DNA of 34,026 nucleotides from Specibacter cremeus (GTDB lineage Bacteria; Actinomycetota; Actinomycetes; Actinomycetales; Micrococcaceae): NCBI RefSeq assembly GCF_003946885.1, contig NZ_RWKQ01000005.1, positions 29,416 to 63,441 of the forward strand, read 5' to 3'. Shown piece by piece: positions 8,362 to 16,414 of this stretch (position 1 is its first letter; each line of letters starts with the position of its first letter). The notes under the pieces were generated by a model. It saw only the letters and a program-made list of their open reading frames with translations, ran no database searches and was not told where the DNA came from. The position numbers and the translations under genes were made by a program.

Positions 8362-9219
8362 CTACGCGCTCAGCGCCGCCTCGTCGACGGCCACCCGGCC
8401 CGGGTGCGTGTACAGGTTCAGCGTGGCGCCGCGGCTGAACCCGGCCAGCGTCAGCGACGACGCGGCCGCCAGTTCCACGGCCAGCGACGACGGTGCGCTC
8501 ACGGCCGACAACACCGGGATCCCCGCCATGACGGCCTTCTGCACCAGCTCGAACGATGCCCGCCCGGACACCTGCAGGATCGTCCCGGCCAGCGGCAGTG
8601 CCCCCTCCCGCAGCGCGGCCCCCACCACCTTGTCGACGGCGTTGTGCCGGCCCACGTCCTCGCGCAGGTACAGCAGCTCCCCGTCGGCGGAGAACAGCCC
8701 GGCCGCGTGCACGCCGCCGGTCTTCTCGAACACCTTCTGCTGCTCGCGCAGCGCGTCGGGCAGCGCCGCCAGCAATGTCGCGGTGATAAGCGGCCCGTCC
8801 GACGATTCGGCGATCGGGTACCTCGACTGCTTGCGCACGGCGTCGATCGAGGCGGTGCCGCAGATCCCGCACGCGCTCGTCGTCGTCACATGGCGTTGCG
8901 CGGCCGCGCCCGGCAACACCACGTCCGGGCGCAGCTGCGCCTCGACCACGTTGAACGTCTGCCGGCCGGACTCGTCCTCGCCGGCGCAGAAACGCATCGA
9001 CACCAGCTCTTCGGCCACGGAGATGATGCCCTCCGACACGAGGAACCCGGCCACCAGGTCGAAGTCGTCCCCGGGCATGCGCATCGTGACCGTGAACGGT
9101 TCGTGCCCGAGCCGGATCTCCAACGGCTCCTCCACGGCCAGCGCCTCCTCGCGCCGCACCTGCCGCCCGTCGGCCACGAAAACCTTCGTGGCCTTCACGC
9201 GTTCGATCAGCCGTCCCAT
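8362..9219 (-). CDS. fdhD: FdhD, sulfurtransferase for formate dehydrogenase maturation
   Basis: A 285-residue cytoplasmic protein that passes sulfur from a cysteine desulfurase to the molybdenum cofactor of formate dehydrogenase. The CxxC pair is present as SACGICG (Cys117 and Cys120). The conserved GGVHAAGLF and REDVGRHNAVDKVVG segments are intact, and length is normal. The ATG at 9219 has GGAGG five bases upstream. It is divergent from the oxidoreductase gene at 9283 with a shared 63-bp control region, an arrangement that fits joint expression. Confidence 0.95.
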   Translation of the reverse strand: MGRLIERVKATKVFVADGRQVRREEALAVEEPLEIRLGHEPFTVTMRMPGDDFDLVAGFLVSEGIISVAEELVSMRFCAGEDESGRQTFNVVEAQLRPDVVLPGAAAQRHVTTTSACGICGTASIDAVRKQSRYPIAESSDGPLITATLLAALPDALREQQKVFEKTGGVHAAGLFSADGELLYLREDVGRHNAVDKVVGAALREGALPLAGTILQVSGRASFELVQKAVMAGIPVLSAVSAPSSLAVELAAASSLTLAGFSRGATLNLYTHPGRVAVDEAALSA

Positions 9220-9282
9220 GATTCCTCCAAAAAATATCCGTCTATGATCAGACTAGAGCTTCAACGGCGAAGGAGTCCCAGG
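9220..9282. promoter_or_regulatory. Divergent fdhD / oxidoreductase control region
   Basis: This 63-bp stretch serves both genes. TATGAT at 9243-9248 is a good -10 candidate for the plus-strand gene, but no clear -35 lies 16-18 bp before it. GAAGGAG at 9269-9275 is the ribosome site of the plus-strand gene, and on the minus strand GGAGG serves fdhD. No binding site for a known regulator is recognised. Confidence 0.35.
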
Positions 9283-11613
9283 ATGGCGGGCAAGGCACCC
9301 GAAAGCGATATTGACGAGACCAAACTCAGGGTCGGCGGCATTGCCCGGAAGGCCGTCGGCATCCCCGGCATCCTGCACTCCATGGAGGTCTCGCTCGACC
9401 AGATGGGCGCCCTCCGTACCGCGCAGACCCTGCTCAAGGTCAACCAGAAGGACGGCTTCGACTGCCCCGGCTGCGCCTGGCCGGAAGGCAAGGACCGGCA
9501 CGCGGCCGAGTTCTGCGAGAACGGGGCCAAAGCGGTGGCCGAGGAGGCGACGCGACGGCGCGTGCCGCCGTCGTTCTTCGCCCAACACTCCGTCAGCGAA
9601 CTGCGCGGCCACGACGACTACTGGCTGGGCCAGCAGGGCCGGCTGACCGACCCCATGTTCCTGGCGGAGGGCTCCGACCACTACGTGCCGGTGTCGTGGG
9701 AGCGGGCGCTGGGCATCCTGGCCGACGAACTGCTCGCCCTGGACGACCCGAATGAGGGGATCTTCTACACGTCCGGGCGCACCTCCAACGAGGCCGCGTT
9801 CGTGTACCAGCTGTTGGTGCGCGGGCTGGGCACGAACAACCTGCCGGACTGCTCGAACATGTGCCACGAGTCGTCCGGGTCGGCGCTGACCGAGACCATC
9901 GGCATCGGCAAGGGCTCGGTGTCCCTGGAAGACCTGTACGAGGCGGAGCTGATCATCGTCGCCGGGCAGAATCCGGGCACCAACCACCCGCGCATGCTCA
10001 GCGCGCTGGAGAAGGCGAAGAAGAACGGCGCCGTGATCGTGGCCGTCAACCCGCTGCCGGAGGCCGGGCTGATGCGTTTCGAGAACCCGCAGACGGTGCG
10101 CGGGCTGGTCGGCGGCGGCACCGCCCTGGCCGACGACTTCCTGCAGATCCGCCTCGGCGGCGACCAGGCGCTGTTCCAGGGGCTGGGGAAGTTCCTGCTC
10201 GAGGAACACCACCGCCCGGGCACGGCGCACACGGGCCGGGTGTTCGACACCGCGTTCATCGACGCCCACACGGCCGGGCTCGCGGACTGCCTGGCACAGC
10301 TGGAGGCGGTCTCCTGGGATGAGATCGTCACCGCGACGGGCCTTTCCCTGGAGCAGATCCGCGCCACCGGCGCGCGGCTGCTCGCGTCCAAGGCGACCGT
10401 GGTGTGCTGGGCCATGGGCCTGACGCAGCACAAGCACTCGGTGTCCACGCTGCGCGACGTGGTGAACGTGCTGCTGCTGCAGGGCAACATCGGCAAGCCG
10501 GGCGCCGGCGTGTGCCCCGTGCGCGGCCACTCCAACGTGCAGGGCGACCGGACCATGGGCATCTTCGAGCGCATGCCGGCGTCCTTCCACGACGCCCTGG
10601 ACGCCGAGTTCGCGTTCGCGTCCCCCCGCGCGCACGGCTATGACACGGTCGCCGCCATCTCGGCCATGCGGGACGGCAAGGCGCGCGTGTTCGTGGGCAT
10701 GGGCGGCAACTTCGTGCGGGCCACCCCCGATTCGGCCGTGACGGAGGCGGCGCTGGGCCGGCTTTCGTTGACCGTGCAGATCTCCACGAAGCTGAACAAG
10801 TCGCACCTGTACACGGGCCGGCAGGCGCTGATCCTGCCCACGCTGGGGCGCACCGAGCGGGACACGCAGGCCGGCGGCGACCAGCGCGTCACGGTCGAGG
10901 ACTCCATGAGCGCCGTGCACGCCTCCCGCGGCCGGCTGGCCCCCGCCTCGGACAACCTGCTCTCCGAGGTCGCCATCGTGTGCCGGCTCGCCTCGCTGCT
11001 GTTTTCCACGGACGACGACGGCACGCGCCCGGGTGCGCCGGCGGCGGATTGGTTGGCGCTGGCGGGCGACTACTCGCTCATCCGCGCGCACATCGCCCGC
11101 GTCATCCCCGGCTTCGAGGACTTCGAGGCCAAGATCGACGTCCCGGGCGGGTTCATCCTGCCGCACGGGCCCCGGGATTCGCGTTCGTTTTCCACGGATT
11201 CCGGCAAGGCGAACTTCACGGCCAACGAGCTGGAATACCCGCACATCCCCGAGGGGCGCTTGCTACTGCAGACGCTGCGCTCGCACGACCAGTACAACAC
11301 GACCATCTACGGCAAGGACGACCGCTACCGGGGCATCCGCGGCGGCCGGCGCGTCGTATTCGTCAACCGGGCCGACCTTGAATCGCTGGGCATCGCCGAG
11401 GATGCGATGGTGGACCTGGTCTCCGAGTGGCACGACGGGGTGGAACGGCGTGCGCCGGGCTTCCGCGCGGTCGCCTACTCCACCCCGGCCGGCTGTGCCG
11501 CCGCCTACTACCCGGAGACGAACGTCCTGGTCCCGCTCGATTCCACCGCGGACGTCAGCGGCACGCCGACGTCCAAGTCGGTCGTCGTCCGGTTGGAGCC
11601 GGTCGGCGGTTGA
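9283..11613 (+). CDS. FdhF/YdeP-type molybdopterin oxidoreductase (putative formate dehydrogenase alpha subunit)
   Basis: A 776-residue molybdopterin-guanine-dinucleotide enzyme. An N-terminal cysteine cluster DCPGCAWPEG...EFCENG (Cys61, Cys64, Cys78) fits an iron-sulfur site. NMCHESSGSALTET contains the cysteine/histidine segment typical of the YdeP branch near the metal. GQNPGTNHPRM and LLLQGNIGKPGAGVCPVRGH are cofactor-binding segments. The C-terminal domain is complete. The start at 9283 has GAAGGAG seven bases upstream; the open frame continues far upstream only because of codon bias across fdhD and the exporter. Formate oxidation is likely given fdhD, moeA and mobA nearby, but YdeP-type enzymes are not all proven formate dehydrogenases. 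The stop codon TGA is supplied by the first unit of the repeat array. Confidence 0.9.
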   Translation: MAGKAPESDIDETKLRVGGIARKAVGIPGILHSMEVSLDQMGALRTAQTLLKVNQKDGFDCPGCAWPEGKDRHAAEFCENGAKAVAEEATRRRVPPSFFAQHSVSELRGHDDYWLGQQGRLTDPMFLAEGSDHYVPVSWERALGILADELLALDDPNEGIFYTSGRTSNEAAFVYQLLVRGLGTNNLPDCSNMCHESSGSALTETIGIGKGSVSLEDLYEAELIIVAGQNPGTNHPRMLSALEKAKKNGAVIVAVNPLPEAGLMRFENPQTVRGLVGGGTALADDFLQIRLGGDQALFQGLGKFLLEEHHRPGTAHTGRVFDTAFIDAHTAGLADCLAQLEAVSWDEIVTATGLSLEQIRATGARLLASKATVVCWAMGLTQHKHSVSTLRDVVNVLLLQGNIGKPGAGVCPVRGHSNVQGDRTMGIFERMPASFHDALDAEFAFASPRAHGYDTVAAISAMRDGKARVFVGMGGNFVRATPDSAVTEAALGRLSLTVQISTKLNKSHLYTGRQALILPTLGRTERDTQAGGDQRVTVEDSMSAVHASRGRLAPASDNLLSEVAIVCRLASLLFSTDDDGTRPGAPAADWLALAGDYSLIRAHIARVIPGFEDFEAKIDVPGGFILPHGPRDSRSFSTDSGKANFTANELEYPHIPEGRLLLQTLRSHDQYNTTIYGKDDRYRGIRGGRRVVFVNRADLESLGIAEDAMVDLVSEWHDGVERRAPGFRAVAYSTPAGCAAAYYPETNVLVPLDSTADVSGTPTSKSVVVRLEPVGG
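11479..11604 (+). repeat. Direct repeat, left copy (3' end of the oxidoreductase gene)
   Basis: These 126 bp, the last 42 sense codons or so of the oxidoreductase gene, recur at 26975-27100 with 8 mismatches and no gap by direct comparison. The copies lie 15,496 bp apart in the same orientation and bracket the catabolic island. The left copy belongs to the intact gene. Confidence 0.93.
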
Positions 11614-11784
11614 GCTTGTCGAGACCCCCGGTGGTCGAGCTTGTCGAGACCGGGACCCCGGTGGTCGAGCTCGTCGGGACCCCCGGTGGTCGAGCCTGTC
11701 GAGACCGGATTTCGACAGGCTCAATCACCGAGACGGCGGTCGAGCTTGTCGAGACCAGGATGATTTCGACAGGCTCAATCACCG
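11605..11784. repeat. Array of seven palindromic repeat units between convergent genes
   Basis: Forward units resembling ggtggtcgagcttgtcgaga begin near 11605, 11630, 11660, 11685 and 11735. Inverted units gatttcgacaggctcaatca lie near 11709 and 11763. Unit 4 with unit 5, and unit 6 with unit 7, can each fold into a long hairpin, so the array may act as a two-way terminator for the oxidoreductase and ocd. The TGA of the oxidoreductase lies in the first unit and the TGA of ocd in the last. Related units sit in pcrA (2277-2379) and at 27098-27142. Confidence 0.88.
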
Positions 11785-12807
11785 AGACGGGGACAGCGCG
11801 CCGATGAGACCGAACAGGTCCTTCGGGTCGTCGGGGTTCGCGACGAGGTCGATTTCCTCAAAGAAGTCCGTGCCGGCGACGGAGTCGCGGGCATAGCGGA
11901 GGGCTGAGAAGTCTTCCACGGCGAAGCCGACCGAGTCGAAGACGGTGATTTGGTCGTCGGAGGTTCGTCCCGGCGCGTTGCCGCAGAGCACCCGCCAGAA
12001 CTCCGTCACGGCGAAGTCGGCCGGCATTTGCTGGATTTCCCCTTCGATGCGCGTTTGCGGATCGAATTCGACAAAGACGTCGCCGCGTTCCAGGATTTCC
12101 GCGTCCAACTCGGTCTTTCCGGGACAGTCACCGCCGATGGCGTTGATGTGCACGCCGGGCGCGATCGAGTCCGCCGTGAGAATGGTGGCCTTCGCCTTGT
12201 CGGCGGTGCAGGTGGTGATGATGTCGGCCTCCCGTACCGCGTCGGCGGCGGACGAGGCGACGGTGACGTCGAAACCGAGCGGCCGCACGTTTCGGACGAA
12301 TTTCTCGATGGCGGCCGGGTCGGTGTCCCAGACGGTCAGTTTGTCGATGCCCAGGACGCCGCGGAAGGCCAGCGCCTGGAATTCGGACTGGCTGCCTGTG
12401 CCGATCAGGGCCAGGCGCCGCGCATCACGGCGCGCGAGGGTCTTGGCCACCATGGCCGACGTTGCAGCGGTCCGCAAGGCCGTCAGGATGGTCATCTCGG
12501 AAATGAACGTGGGATAGCCGTTGTGGACATCGGCGAGGACGCCGAACGCCGTCACGGTCTGGAAGCCGCGCCCCGGGTTGGAGGGGTGCCCGTTCACGTA
12601 CTTGAAGCCGTAGGTTTCGTGGTCGCTGGTGGGCATCAGCTCGATCACGCCGAAGGGCGTGTGGCTGGCGACGCGGGGAGTCTTGTCAAATTCCTCCCAA
12701 CGCCGGAAGTCGTCTTCAAGGTACCGGACCATCTCGGTGATGATGTTCTCCGGCCCGCGGTCCGCGGCCCAGCGGATCATGTTCCCGACGTCGACAAAGC
12801 GCGTCAT
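11779..12807 (-). CDS. ocd: Ornithine cyclodeaminase
   Basis: A 342-residue NAD-dependent enzyme converting L-ornithine to L-proline and ammonia. It follows the Pseudomonas enzyme closely as I recall it: RVASHTPFGVIELMP, FKYVNGHP (Lys69), TALRTAATSAMVA, the nucleotide loop LIGTGSQSEFQALAF (134-148), GGDCPGKTELD (catalytic Asp227 region) and PQTRIEGEIQQ. This makes ornithine cyclodeaminase likelier than the related alanine dehydrogenases or mu-crystallins. The ATG at 12807 follows gaaaggggg. The last codons run into the repeat array, whose inverted unit provides the stop. It is divergent from an Lrp-family regulator that probably controls it. It may be an old neighbour carried with the island rather than part of the methylaspartate route. 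Confidence 0.9.
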   Translation of the reverse strand: MTRFVDVGNMIRWAADRGPENIITEMVRYLEDDFRRWEEFDKTPRVASHTPFGVIELMPTSDHETYGFKYVNGHPSNPGRGFQTVTAFGVLADVHNGYPTFISEMTILTALRTAATSAMVAKTLARRDARRLALIGTGSQSEFQALAFRGVLGIDKLTVWDTDPAAIEKFVRNVRPLGFDVTVASSAADAVREADIITTCTADKAKATILTADSIAPGVHINAIGGDCPGKTELDAEILERGDVFVEFDPQTRIEGEIQQMPADFAVTEFWRVLCGNAPGRTSDDQITVFDSVGFAVEDFSALRYARDSVAGTDFFEEIDLVANPDDPKDLFGLIGALSPSR

Positions 12808-12931
12808 GGCGCCCCCTTTCGTGTTGTTGCCTTCACAGTACGTAGTGGCGATTTAGATGTTCAATTGACGAAACCCCAACATTTCGCTTCATAGCTGCGC
12901 ATAATGTCGCATCCCTCTGTACAATTTGCTC
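12808..12931. promoter_or_regulatory. Divergent ocd / Lrp-regulator promoter region
   Basis: An AT-richer 124-bp gap between divergent genes. TTGACG at 12865-12870 is a -35 candidate for the plus strand, and cataat near 12899 is the best -10-like hexamer, but the spacing (28 bp) is too long for them to pair. The regulator's own binding site is probably here; no clear palindrome is visible. Confidence 0.3.
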
Positions 12932-13363
12932 ATGGCTGCTCTGGACGATCTTGACCGACGCCTCCTGTCCGCGTTACGGGAGAACGGCAGGGAATCCGTG
13001 GCGAGCCTGGCTCGAACCCTTGACGTTTCCCGGGCGACCGTGAACAGCCGGCTGGAGCGTCTTGTCGCCTCGGGGACCGTTGTTGGCTTCTCGGTGCGAG
13101 TCCGTGACGAGCTGGACCCGCAGGCCATTCGCGCCATCTCGCTCATTGAGGTGGAGGGCAGGGCAACCGACAAGGTGATCCGCCAGCTCAAGGGCCTGCC
13201 GCAGATTCGCGCCCTGCACACGACCAATGGCGCCTGGGATCTCGTGGCCGAACTGAGCACGGAAAACTTGACCGACTTCGATCACGTGCTGGGAAGAATC
13301 CGGTCCATTGAGGGCATCGTGAACAGCGAGACGAGCCTGCTGCTCAGCTCGGTGCTGCGCTGA
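12932..13363 (+). CDS. Lrp/AsnC-family transcriptional regulator
   Basis: A 143-residue regulator. The N-terminal winged helix (LDDLDRRLLSALRENGRESV, then LARTLDVSRATVNSRLERL) is followed by a RAM/AsnC ligand-binding domain (about 65-143) of normal length. The start at ATG 12932 is chosen over an upstream TTG at 12926; neither has a good Shine-Dalgarno sequence and the mRNA may be leaderless. Lrp proteins next to ocd usually answer to an amino acid such as ornithine, arginine or proline; that role here is inferred from position. It converges with gntR, leaving 42 bp. Confidence 0.88.
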   Translation: MAALDDLDRRLLSALRENGRESVASLARTLDVSRATVNSRLERLVASGTVVGFSVRVRDELDPQAIRAISLIEVEGRATDKVIRQLKGLPQIRALHTTNGAWDLVAELSTENLTDFDHVLGRIRSIEGIVNSETSLLLSSVLR

Positions 13364-13405
13364 CCACCGAAGTCAAGGACCGGGTCGGCTCGACGGCTGC
13401 CACGG

Positions 13406-14260
13406 CTACTCCTGGTCCAGATGTGCCGGACCTACGCCATCGCGCTGCGGTTCCTCTGCATCGCCGAACCGCAGATGTTCCTGAAAGCGATACGGGACGC
13501 TGAATTCCCCCATGCGCCGGCGCAGGGAAATCGAGAACTGCAGTGCGTTCGCCCGGAAATCGATGACGCTGTACTCGATCGGGACATTGTGCTGGTTCCG
13601 TGTGGTCCTTGCGACGGTGAGAATAGGCGCGCCAACGGGTATTCCGAGCCGTTCGGCGACTTCCTTGCTCGCCCCGGCGGCCTGGATTGTTTCGTCCGCC
13701 TGGGTCGCGATCTCACTCTGGGTGCGCTCCAGGAGCGGATAGAGCGCCTCATGCTCCAGCTCTTGCTTGGTCAGCCGCGATCCTATCCTCTCCGGCAGAT
13801 GGATGGTGGCGAACGCCAATGGCTGATCTCCTGCGAAGTCCAGGCGGCATACCTGAATCAGGTTCTCGTCCGGTTTCGTATCAAGCAATTGCCGAATCAC
13901 CGATGAACCCTTGATGGCTTGCATTCTGGTGACCTGGCTTGTTGTGGGGCGTCCGAGCGTCGTCGCAAGCTGCGTCGTTCCCTCGAGCGTGTCGAGGGGA
14001 AACTTGAGCGGACTCGCCTCGACAAAGGTGCCCTTGCCCTGTTTGCGCACCACGAGGCCCTGTTCGACCAGTAGTCCCACTGCTTGGCGCAGCGTCACGC
14101 GGCTGACCCCGAATTGTTCCTGCAGGTCGGCCTCCGACCCAAGTGCGGCCCCGGGAGCTAGCCGTCCACTGGCAATCTCACTGTAAAGGCGCTCCGCGAT
14201 CTGTCGATACAACGGGGTGGCGCTTTCAAACACGAGCAAGTTCGAGTCCGCTTCCGTCAC
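13406..14260 (-). CDS. GntR-family regulator with UTRA domain (HutC type)
   Basis: A 284-residue regulator. The GntR winged helix spans about 13-80 (ATPLYRQIAERLYSEIASG, then FGVSRVTLRQAVGLLVEQGL and KGTFV), followed by a UTRA effector domain (about 95-240) with CRLDFAGDQPLAF and IEYSVIDFRA. UTRA regulators bind small molecules, often the substrate or an intermediate of the linked pathway. The GTG start at 14260 overlaps the formamidase stop by four bases (GTGA), which decides the start: the longer frame upstream is only a shadow of the formamidase gene. As the last gene of the catabolic run it is probably co-expressed with it and represses it until the effector appears. Candidate operators are at 19227-19242 and 25391-25418. 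Confidence 0.9.
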   Translation of the reverse strand: MTEADSNLLVFESATPLYRQIAERLYSEIASGRLAPGAALGSEADLQEQFGVSRVTLRQAVGLLVEQGLVVRKQGKGTFVEASPLKFPLDTLEGTTQLATTLGRPTTSQVTRMQAIKGSSVIRQLLDTKPDENLIQVCRLDFAGDQPLAFATIHLPERIGSRLTKQELEHEALYPLLERTQSEIATQADETIQAAGASKEVAERLGIPVGAPILTVARTTRNQHNVPIEYSVIDFRANALQFSISLRRRMGEFSVPYRFQEHLRFGDAEEPQRDGVGPAHLDQE

Positions 14261-15156
14261 GGCTTGACCCAGTTGTTCAGGTCGCTTATGTATTTGCTTG
14301 GTACCGTCACCTTGCCCGATACGCGCGGATTCACCAGCTGACACACACCCACATCTCCGATCAGACTGAGCGCCATTACGGCCGTTTCCCTTGACCAGCC
14401 CCAGGTCTGACGCAAAAGGGTCAACATGGCCGTTGACGCCTCGACTAAGGCACCCTCCAAGCTGTCTCCGGCACCGATCGTCATCGTCGACTGTGACGTT
14501 ACCACCACGGGCACTGCCACGGGTAGCTTCGGCACCACCCGTGCCCTGAGGGTGACACGGCCGGCCACCTCGACAGCGGTCATCGATGACTCGCCGTCGG
14601 CCTGGCACGCGTGCAGGTCACCCGCGTAGACCATCCCGCCATCGACCTGCGCGCGCAGATAGATACTTGCTCCCGCGCCCAAATGCTTGTTATCCATGTT
14701 TCCCCCAAAATGCCCTACCGTGCTGCTCACCGGGGCATCCCCAGGAACGGCCATCCCAATCTTACCCAGCATCGGGGCCACAGGTATTTCGACTCCCGGG
14801 GCAAAGACGACACGGTCATTTTCGATGGGCAGGATCTTCCCGTCGACCTTGACCTCGGCACCGAACAATCCGTGGCCCGGCAGCGTCACCATGGCGCCGA
14901 CTTCGGCGATGTCAATGGCGACAATGTCGATCCGGACAGTGTCGCCGGCCAGTACGCCGTCGATGGCGACGGGACCGGTAACCGGGATGACCAGGTCCTG
15001 ATAGCTCGTCGGCAAGGCTGTTCGACCGGGGCCGAGAATGCTCAAGGCCTCCAAGGCAAACGTTTCGCCCTGCGCAACGCTCAATGCCGGCGGAACATCT
15101 GCGCGGAATTTCGTGTGCGCGTGCACGTCGCCAAGCTCAGCGATTTCCACGTTCAT
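14257..15156 (-). CDS. Acetamidase/formamidase family hydrolase
   Basis: A 299-residue amidase of the FmdA/AmdA family, which hydrolyses formamide or acetamide to the acid and ammonia. The family signature is clear: GHFGGNMDNKHLGAGASIYL, VDGGMVYAGDLHACQADGE and TLPGHGLFGAEVK. ATG at 15156 is directly preceded by GGGGAGG with no spacing. GTG at 15150 sits at a proper distance (6 bp) from it and may be the true start. It overlaps the CoA-transferase gene by 20 bp and the regulator by 4 bp. In this setting it could remove a formamide-like C1-N unit released from a ring compound, giving formate and ammonia; this is inference. Confidence 0.88.
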   Translation of the reverse strand: MNVEIAELGDVHAHTKFRADVPPALSVAQGETFALEALSILGPGRTALPTSYQDLVIPVTGPVAIDGVLAGDTVRIDIVAIDIAEVGAMVTLPGHGLFGAEVKVDGKILPIENDRVVFAPGVEIPVAPMLGKIGMAVPGDAPVSSTVGHFGGNMDNKHLGAGASIYLRAQVDGGMVYAGDLHACQADGESSMTAVEVAGRVTLRARVVPKLPVAVPVVVTSQSTMTIGAGDSLEGALVEASTAMLTLLRQTWGWSRETAVMALSLIGDVGVCQLVNPRVSGKVTVPSKYISDLNNWVKP

Positions 15157-16414
15157 CCTCCCCGTCGTCTCCGAATGCTCCGCGCTCACGCAACCGATGC
15201 ACCGCTTGATCGTCAAGGCCTGCTTCGCGAAGGAGCTGGTGCCTGTCAACGCCCAAGCCGGGCGCTGCCCGGTATTCCGGCTGGAATCCGGCGACGGTGA
15301 TCGGGCTGCCGACACTCCTGACAGGGCCAAACACTGGGCTGGAATATTGGGCCAGCATGCCCAACCTGTCAAGCTCGTCCAGGTCCAATGCCTCCTCCAT
15401 CGAGCGCACGGGGGCGACTGGAACTCGACCGTTCAGGGTTTCGATCCACTCGACGTTGGTCTTCATGCGGAATCGTTCACCAAGAGTGGCAAGGACTAGT
15501 TCCCTGTTCCTGTTGCGAGCCGCGAAGTCGATGAAGCGGCCATCCTGGCCCAGTTCCGGCAACCCCATGGCAACGACAAGCTCAGTGAAGAACTTCTCCT
15601 TGGCACAGGCGACGGCGAGGTGCCCGTCCGAGGTCTCAAAAAACTGAAACGGCACGATGCTCGCATGGGCGGACATGGGTTTGCGCGGCGATGCCGTTCC
15701 CTCGGTAAGGAACCAAGTCGCCTGATATGCGTACATTGAGAGTGCCGACCGGTAGAGGTCGACGTCGACGTCCCCGCCGTGCCCGGTGCTGCGAGCCTCC
15801 AACACCTTGGCCAGGAGGCCCAGCGCCCCGGTGAGGCCGCCAATGTAGTCGACCAGGGACAACCCGCTCTTGGTCGGAGGGGCGTCCGCGTCCCCAGTCA
15901 CGGCCGCCCAGCCGACCTCCGCCTGGATCAGCGCGTCGTAGGCGGGCAGGCTTGCCCGGTCCCCGTCACGCCCGTAGCCGGTCAGGGCAACGCACACAAT
16001 CGCCGGATTGATCCTGCCCAGATGGGCGTAGGTCAATCCCATGGTCTCGGCAAGGTCGCCACGCAGATTGCTGAACACCGCGTCTGCTGAACCGATCAGC
16101 ACGTCGAGGGCCTCCCGCCCGGCTTCCGTCTTCAAGTCCAGGGCGATGCTTCGCTTGCCCCGATTGAAGGATTCGAAATACAGGCTGTTGTCATCCCGTG
16201 CGTGCGGGGGCACATGCCGGCCAACGTCTCCACGGGCCCCTGGATCCTCGATCTTGATGACGTCGGCGCCCAGATCGGCCAGATACAACGTCCCGAACGG
16301 GCCGGCACCGAACTGCTCCACCGCAATGACTCGCAGTCCGGCAAGCGGGCCGGCACTGCGTGCCGCGAAGGAGGCAACGCGTTCCTGTTCCGTAGGCATC
16401 CTCTGGTCTAGCAT
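15137..16414 (-). CDS. Class III (CaiB/BaiF) CoA-transferase, possibly mesaconate CoA-transferase
   Basis: A 425-residue CoA-transferase of the formyl-CoA transferase/carnitine CoA-transferase family. The N-terminal Rossmann-like half shows LAGLRVIAVEQFGAGPFGT, LADLGADVIKIEDP and NRGKRSIALDLK. The segment SGLSLVDYIGGLTGALGLLA holds the catalytic aspartate (Asp189). ARSTGHGGDVDVDLYRSAL follows as usual. In the haloarchaeal methylaspartate cycle a class III enzyme moves CoA from succinyl-CoA to mesaconate; its place here between hydantoinase and formamidase genes, downstream of methylaspartate ammonia-lyase, suggests the same. The ATG at 16414 overlaps the preceding stop by seven bases, with CGAGGG six bases upstream. 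The exact acid is inferred, not read from sequence. Confidence 0.88.
   Translation of the reverse strand: MLDQRMPTEQERVASFAARSAGPLAGLRVIAVEQFGAGPFGTLYLADLGADVIKIEDPGARGDVGRHVPPHARDDNSLYFESFNRGKRSIALDLKTEAGREALDVLIGSADAVFSNLRGDLAETMGLTYAHLGRINPAIVCVALTGYGRDGDRASLPAYDALIQAEVGWAAVTGDADAPPTKSGLSLVDYIGGLTGALGLLAKVLEARSTGHGGDVDVDLYRSALSMYAYQATWFLTEGTASPRKPMSAHASIVPFQFFETSDGHLAVACAKEKFFTELVVAMGLPELGQDGRFIDFAARNRNRELVLATLGERFRMKTNVEWIETLNGRVPVAPVRSMEEALDLDELDRLGMLAQYSSPVFGPVRSVGSPITVAGFQPEYRAAPGLGVDRHQLLREAGLDDQAVHRLRERGAFGDDGEDERGNR

Noticed and set aside
6186-8438. 750-codon plus-strand open frame opposite the ABC exporter.
   Set aside because: Antisense shadow: low-complexity, rich in Q, H, D and G, without motifs.
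7489-9282. Open frame extending the oxidoreductase 598 codons upstream.
   Set aside because: The extension lies antisense to the exporter and fdhD, looks random, and a start with a good ribosome site exists at 9283.
11605-11784. The repeat array considered as a CRISPR.
   Set aside because: Units occur in both orientations, spacers are too short and irregular, and no cas genes are near.
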